Below are positions 60,330 to 64,000 of a stretch of DNA of 64,000 bases, piece by piece. The notes beneath the pieces were generated by a model. That model ran no database searches. It saw nothing but the letters and a program-made list of their open reading frames with translations, and was not told the DNA's origin. Positions within the stretch are counted from its first letter, which is position 1, and the number at the start of each line of letters is the position of its first letter. The stretch is from JBHIKY01 sp042139015. GTDB lineage: Bacteria; Bacillota; Bacilli; Bacillales; Marinococcaceae. Made by a program: the position numbers and the translations under genes. The stretch covers positions 62,001 to 126,000 of the forward strand of contig NZ_JBHIKY010000002.1 in NCBI RefSeq assembly GCF_042139015.1. Direction: 5' to 3'.

Positions 60330-61271
60330 TTATGACTCCCCTTTCAATTTGGAAACGGTTTTTTCTAAGGATGCCATATCCTGCACGGAGTGAACCTCAA
60401 TACCACGGCGCTGCACACGGCGGACCAGCCCGCTCAAAACATTACCGGAACCGACTTCTACAAACTTCGTAACTCCCAGTTCGATCATGCGGCGGACACT
60501 GTCTTCCCAGTACACTGGTGAAGTAACCTGTTCAATCAGCTTCTGTTTAAGAATCTCTCCCCGAGTTTCTTCTTTCGCGTTTACATTCGTAATCACCGGA
60601 ACCGAGGAATGTTCAAATTGAATTGGCTCAAGTACAGCCAGAAGTTTATCACGGGCGGGTTCCATCAGACTGGAATGAAATGGGCCGCTGACCGGAAGTG
60701 GAATTACGCGCTTTGCACCTTTTTCCCTTGCGGCCTCACCTGCTGCTTCAACTGCCTCTTTATCGCCTGAAATAACAATTTGACCTGGCGCATTCAAGTT
60801 GGCAAGCTGGACAACACCGTCTTTAATCGAACTGGTAATATCCAGCAGTTCTTCTCTTTCCAGTCCCATTACCGCAGACATCGCCCCTTTTCCGGCCGGA
60901 ACCGCTTCCTCCATAAATAGTCCGCGCTTGCGGACCGTCTGAACAGCGTCAGTGAAAGACATTACCCCTGCTGCCACCAGGGCTGAATATTCCCCCAGGC
61001 TGTGGCCGGCAGTAAAATCAGGCGCCGCCCCTTGTTCCTTCAGCATTTCAAACAAAGCGATGCTCGCACTAAGCAGTGCAGGCTGTGCATTTTCTGTTCT
61101 TTTCAGGACATCCTCCGGCCCGTTAAACATAAGTCCCGTCAAGCTTTCATTTAGCTTTTCGTCGGCGCTGTCCAGTAGAGCTTTTGCGCCTTCATGGTGA
61201 TTGTATATATCCTCTGCCATTCCCGGATGCTGAGAACCCTGTCCTGGAAAAATAAACGCTGTTTTAGCCAT
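60330..61271 (-). CDS. fabD: Malonyl-CoA:ACP transacylase FabD
   Basis: Loads malonyl groups on ACP. The 313-aa protein starts MAKTAFIFPGQGSQHPGM. The catalytic Ser is in FTAGHSLGEYSALVAAGVMS and the His in LPVSGPFHSSLMEPARDKLL. Glutamine in PGQGSQ completes the active site. The ATG is preceded by AGGAG and overlaps the plsX stop by 8 bp. A start nine codons upstream is also open but not family-like. Confidence 0.97.
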   Translation of the reverse strand: MAKTAFIFPGQGSQHPGMAEDIYNHHEGAKALLDSADEKLNESLTGLMFNGPEDVLKRTENAQPALLSASIALFEMLKEQGAAPDFTAGHSLGEYSALVAAGVMSFTDAVQTVRKRGLFMEEAVPAGKGAMSAVMGLEREELLDITSSIKDGVVQLANLNAPGQIVISGDKEAVEAAGEAAREKGAKRVIPLPVSGPFHSSLMEPARDKLLAVLEPIQFEHSSVPVITNVNAKEETRGEILKQKLIEQVTSPVYWEDSVRRMIELGVTKFVEVGSGNVLSGLVRRVQRRGIEVHSVQDMASLEKTVSKLKGES

Positions 61272-62265
61272 GCTTTTCACTCTCCTGCTCTTCTGCATCT
61301 TTTGCTATGACTGCTGTAACATTCTCATTAACCATCTGCCTTGCCTGACGGATGGCATGATAAATCGCTGTATGATCAGAGGATCCATGTGCTTTGATGA
61401 CCGGCGCTCTTAAACCGAACAGACCGGCTCCACCGTAATGAGAATAACTCATTTTTTCTTTAATGTTCTTTAAACTCGGTTTCAATACACCTGCAGCCAG
61501 TTTATTTGGTAAGCTCGATGTCAGCTCTTCTTTTAATAATTGGAACAATGTAGCTGCGGTGCCTTCAATCGACTTTAATATTAAATTGCCTGAAAAACCG
61601 TCACAGACAGCAACATCGCAAACGCCGTCCAACAAATCTCTTGCCTCGACATTACCAATAAATTGAAGCCGAGCCTGAGAGAGCTTATCAAAAGCTAGTT
61701 TGGACAGCTCGTTACCTTTTCCATCCTCTGTTCCAATGTTGACAAGGCCGACACGCGGGCTGTTAACCTTTTTGACCATTTCCATGTATGTGCTTCCCAT
61801 CTGTGCATTTTGAAGAAGATGTTCCGCTTTTGCATCCACATTCGCTCCGACGTCCAGAAGTAAAAAACCTTCACCATCTACCGTAGGAAGCATGGGTGCA
61901 AGAGCAGGCCGTTCAATACCGGAAATACGCCCGATATGGAGCAGTCCTGCCGTCATCAAGGCTCCCGTGTTACCAGAAGAGATGCAGGCATCGCCACGAC
62001 CTTCCTTTACCTCTTTAACGGCAAGAACCATCGAAGAATCTTTTTTTCGGCGCACCGCTTTTGTCGGTGTTTCATCATCTTCAATTTTCTCGTTGGTATG
62101 TAAGATAGAGATATTCTTTTTCTTTGTCAAATGCTGTTCTAATAATACTTCATCTCCGACTAAGACAATCTGAATATCTTCAAAAGAACGGACAGCTGCC
62201 ATTGCTCCCGCCACATGTGCTTTTGGAGCCTGGTCTCCACCCATGGCATCAATAACTATTTTCAT
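61264..62265 (-). CDS. plsX: Phosphate acyltransferase PlsX
   Basis: Converts acyl-ACP to acyl-phosphate for PlsY, linking fatty-acid and phospholipid synthesis. The 333-aa protein starts MKIVIDAMGGDQAPKAHVAG. Conserved blocks are DACISSGNTGALMTAGLLHI, VDGEGFLLLDVGANVDAKAE and AVCDGFSGNLILKSIEGTAA. It lies 28 bp after fapR and overlaps fabD by 8 bp. Confidence 0.97.
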   Translation of the reverse strand: MKIVIDAMGGDQAPKAHVAGAMAAVRSFEDIQIVLVGDEVLLEQHLTKKKNISILHTNEKIEDDETPTKAVRRKKDSSMVLAVKEVKEGRGDACISSGNTGALMTAGLLHIGRISGIERPALAPMLPTVDGEGFLLLDVGANVDAKAEHLLQNAQMGSTYMEMVKKVNSPRVGLVNIGTEDGKGNELSKLAFDKLSQARLQFIGNVEARDLLDGVCDVAVCDGFSGNLILKSIEGTAATLFQLLKEELTSSLPNKLAAGVLKPSLKNIKEKMSYSHYGGAGLFGLRAPVIKAHGSSDHTAIYHAIRQARQMVNENVTAVIAKDAEEQESEKHG

Positions 62266-62293
62266 AGTTTCACACTCCTCTTCTTAGAGCTGA

Positions 62294-62863
62294 TTATGAT
62301 TTGCTCTGATTTCCGGTTGTACGGTACATCACAAATTCACCACGAAACACTATTTCGCGGTTAACTCGGCTCGTGACTTCGACAGTGGTTTTCTTTGACC
62401 TTGCTTGATTGACCACTGCTTTTGCGATAACACGCTCCCCGGCTTTAACCTGGCGGCTGAAGAATACAGTAGCTTTAGTTGTTAAGGCAAGTTCATCATT
62501 AATAATAGCGACCGCCAATGAATTTGCCTGAGCAAACAAATAATGGCCTCTTGCAATACCTGTCCGTTCAAAAACGTGGTCTTCGTTGATGTCAAGAATG
62601 GAGATTGCTTCTTCATCAAGTCGCAGATCAATAATTTCACCGATAACTTCTTCAGGGGTCAGTGCTTTTACTTCGTCAAGATGCTCTCTTGCCACATGCT
62701 TAATACGTTCGCGCAGTTCAGGTATAGAGAGCTCCAGCCTGTCTAAACGAATAGTTTGTACGCTCACTTGAAACGATTTCGCAAGACTTTCATCTGTAAT
62801 AAATGGATCTGCTGCAATTGTATCTTTTAATAGCTGCTGACGTTCTTTTTTGTTTCGCTTCAA
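62294..62863 (-). CDS. fapR: Fatty-acid and phospholipid repressor FapR
   Basis: Malonyl-CoA-responsive repressor, 189 aa. The N-terminal helix-turn-helix reads FITDESLAKSFQVSVQTIRL. The C-terminal HotDog domain, which binds malonyl-CoA, includes ARGHYLFAQANSLAVAIIND and TKATVFFSRQVKAGERVIAK. It controls the plsX-fabD-fabG-acpP genes that follow. A half-perfect FapR operator lies at its own promoter, suggesting autoregulation. Confidence 0.96.
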   Translation of the reverse strand: MKRNKKERQQLLKDTIAADPFITDESLAKSFQVSVQTIRLDRLELSIPELRERIKHVAREHLDEVKALTPEEVIGEIIDLRLDEEAISILDINEDHVFERTGIARGHYLFAQANSLAVAIINDELALTTKATVFFSRQVKAGERVIAKAVVNQARSKKTTVEVTSRVNREIVFRGEFVMYRTTGNQSKS

Positions 62864-62881
62864 AGCTTGCAGCCTCCGCTT

Positions 62882-62898
62882 CTATGACTAGGTACTAA
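62882..62898 (-). promoter_or_regulatory. FapR operator-like site upstream of fapR
   Basis: The minus strand reads TTAGTACCTAGTCATAG. The first half equals the FapR consensus (TTAGTACCT), while the second half is only partly symmetric (consensus TACTAA). It lies just downstream of the candidate -10, where repressor binding would block initiation. Confidence 0.7.
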
Positions 62899-62902
62899 TA
62901 GT

Positions 62903-62931
62903 AGTATATATTTGCCTGCTTTTATTTTCAA
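62903..62931 (-). promoter_or_regulatory. Candidate sigma-A promoter for fapR
   Basis: On the minus strand TTGAAA is followed after exactly 17 bp by TATACT. It lies about 40 bp before the fapR ATG and next to the FapR-like operator, overlapping no coding region except its position just before the recG stop. Confidence 0.72.
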
Positions 62932-62938
62932 CTCTCAT

Positions 62939-64000
62939 TTAATCGAGCTTTTCCCCAGCCAGAGCCCCGGTATCCTTTAGAAATTGGCGCAGATAAGCAT
63001 ATTCATCGTTCGACCAGAAGGCCTCACTTTTCATTAAGTCGGCCGCATCCTGCCTGGCGGTTTCAAGGGCTCGGTAATCATGGACAACATCGGCAATTTT
63101 AAAATCAGGCAGGCCGCTTTGTTTTCTTCCGAAGAAATCGCCGGGACCACGCAGTTCCAGATCGCGTTCAGATATTTTAAAGCCGTCTTCCGTTTCCTGC
63201 ATTATCCGCATTCTTTCTTTTCCAGTTTCTGATTTCGGATCGGAAAGCAGAATACAGTAGGATTGATGCTCTCCTCTTCCTACACGTCCTCGAAGCTGGT
63301 GGAGCTGAGCTAATCCGAATCGGTCCGCATCATATATTACCATAATAGTAGCGTTCGGGACGTTTACACCGACTTCCACAACGGTTGTAGAGACTAGTAC
63401 CTTTGTGCGTGCTTTTGCAAAATCCTCCATTACTGTTTCTTTTTCTTCTGCAGGCAGTCTTCCGTGCATTAACCCGACCGGCAAAGATGTAAAATAACTC
63501 TGAAGCTGCGCATGCACATCGATCGCATTTTGAACGTCCAGTTTATCTGATTCTTCAATCAGAGGACAGATCACATAGGCCTGTCTTCCTTTATTTATTT
63601 CTTTCCGGATAAAAGCGAGCACTCTTTCAAACATATCATGCTTTGCCCAATGCGTTTCAATTGGCTTTCTGCCGGCAGGAAGTTCATCTATCATTGAAAC
63701 GTCCATATCTCCGAAAACAGAAATTGCAAGGGTTCGGGGAATCGGAGTGGCTGTCATAAACAAAACATCCGGCTCATAGCCCTTATCACGAAGAATTCTC
63801 CGCTGATTTACTCCAAATCGATGCTGTTCATCCGTGATCACTAATCCAAGCTTATGAAAATGCACATCCTCCTGTATGAGTGCATGGGTGCCGATCACTA
63901 TATCTGCTTCTCCAGATTGAATCCTCGTGTTTATTTCTCCACGCCGTTTTCCTTTTGTGGACCCAGTAAGAAGCTCTACAGTTACCTCTGTTCCGCTGAA
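62939..64000 (-). CDS. recG: ATP-dependent DNA helicase RecG, 3' part
   Basis: C-terminal 353 codons of RecG; the N-terminus lies beyond the right edge. Reading at the edge starts in the helicase domain (TVELLTGSTKGKRRGEI). The DEAD-type box is ITDEQHRFGVNQR, followed by FMTATPIPRTLAISVFGDMD. Motifs V and VI appear as TTVVEVGVNVPNATIMVIYD and LHQLRGRVGRGEHQSYC. It ends with the TRG-type region (ERDLELRGPGDFFGRKQSGL). RecG remodels stalled forks and junctions. It lies just upstream of fapR, the normal order. Confidence 0.95.
   Translation of the reverse strand, partial: FSGTEVTVELLTGSTKGKRRGEINTRIQSGEADIVIGTHALIQEDVHFHKLGLVITDEQHRFGVNQRRILRDKGYEPDVLFMTATPIPRTLAISVFGDMDVSMIDELPAGRKPIETHWAKHDMFERVLAFIRKEINKGRQAYVICPLIEESDKLDVQNAIDVHAQLQSYFTSLPVGLMHGRLPAEEKETVMEDFAKARTKVLVSTTVVEVGVNVPNATIMVIYDADRFGLAQLHQLRGRVGRGEHQSYCILLSDPKSETGKERMRIMQETEDGFKISERDLELRGPGDFFGRKQSGLPDFKIADVVHDYRALETARQDAADLMKSEAFWSNDEYAYLRQFLKDTGALAGEKLD

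Noticed and set aside
1..64000. CRISPR array, tRNA, rRNA, prophage, toxin-antitoxin or restriction genes
   Set aside because: No regular spacer-repeat arrays, no cloverleaf-like sequence and no such protein families were seen. All major frames are core genes.

Overview
The window looks like a core-chromosome segment of a low-GC Gram-positive bacterium of the family Bacillaceae. The evidence is gene content and order: dxr-cdsA-uppS-frr-pyrH-tsf-rpsB, then the long fla/che operon, codY-hslUV-xerC, trmFO-topA-dprA-sucDC, and rplS-trmD-rimM-ylqD-khpA-rpsP-ffh-ylxM-ftsY-smc-rnc-acpP-fabGD-plsX-fapR-recG. This is essentially the Bacillus subtilis order. Protein sequences and short intergenic palindromes suggest an alkaliphilic or halotolerant genus rather than B. 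subtilis itself; that placement is inference. Apart from one small gene (57980-58201), every gene lies on the minus strand, so transcription runs from right to left.

Layout, left to right. 1-5000: start of dxr, lipid and cell-wall precursor genes (cdsA, uppS), ribosome recycling (frr), UMP kinase (pyrH), EF-Ts and S2. 5125-31572: about 26 kb of flagellar and chemotaxis genes, read from flgB (31572) down to swrB (5125). They cover rod, MS ring, switch, export apparatus, hook assembly, FlhF/FlhG placement proteins, CheB/C/D/Y and sigma-D. cheA and cheW are absent from their usual place between cheB and cheC. A DUF342/FapA-family gene and a small glutamine-rich protein gene lie between sigD and swrB. 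31573-33046: a 1.5-kb gene-free stretch with an AT-rich leader, a repeat pair and palindromic elements. 33047-36763: codY, hslU, hslV, xerC. 36854-40752: trmFO and topA, separated by a 296-bp element with terminal inverted repeats. 40982-44090: dprA, sucD, sucC. 44316-47405: a 53-aa gene, an FlhB-C-terminal-like gene, a FliK-like gene and rnhB. 47518-54214: rbgA, ribosomal and tRNA/rRNA-processing genes, and the SRP pair ffh/ftsY. 54235-64000: smc, rnc, the FapR-controlled fatty-acid cluster, and the 3' part of recG.

The genes fall into three programmes. The flagellar block builds and steers one organelle and ends with its own sigma factor. The translation/secretion block (S16, L19, RimM, TrmD, Ffh, FtsY, RbgA) supports ribosome and membrane-protein biogenesis. 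The fapR-plsX-fabD-fabG-acpP block makes fatty acids and phospholipid precursors, and a FapR-like operator overlaps its promoter.

I found no CRISPR array, prophage, toxin-antitoxin pair, defence island, tRNA or rRNA, and nothing I would call a new biological system. The points most worth checking are the missing cheA/cheW, the two related inverted-repeat elements (one inside the flagellar operon), the repeat cluster in front of flgB, the lack of an ordinary start codon for dprA, and the unrecognised 53-aa gene.
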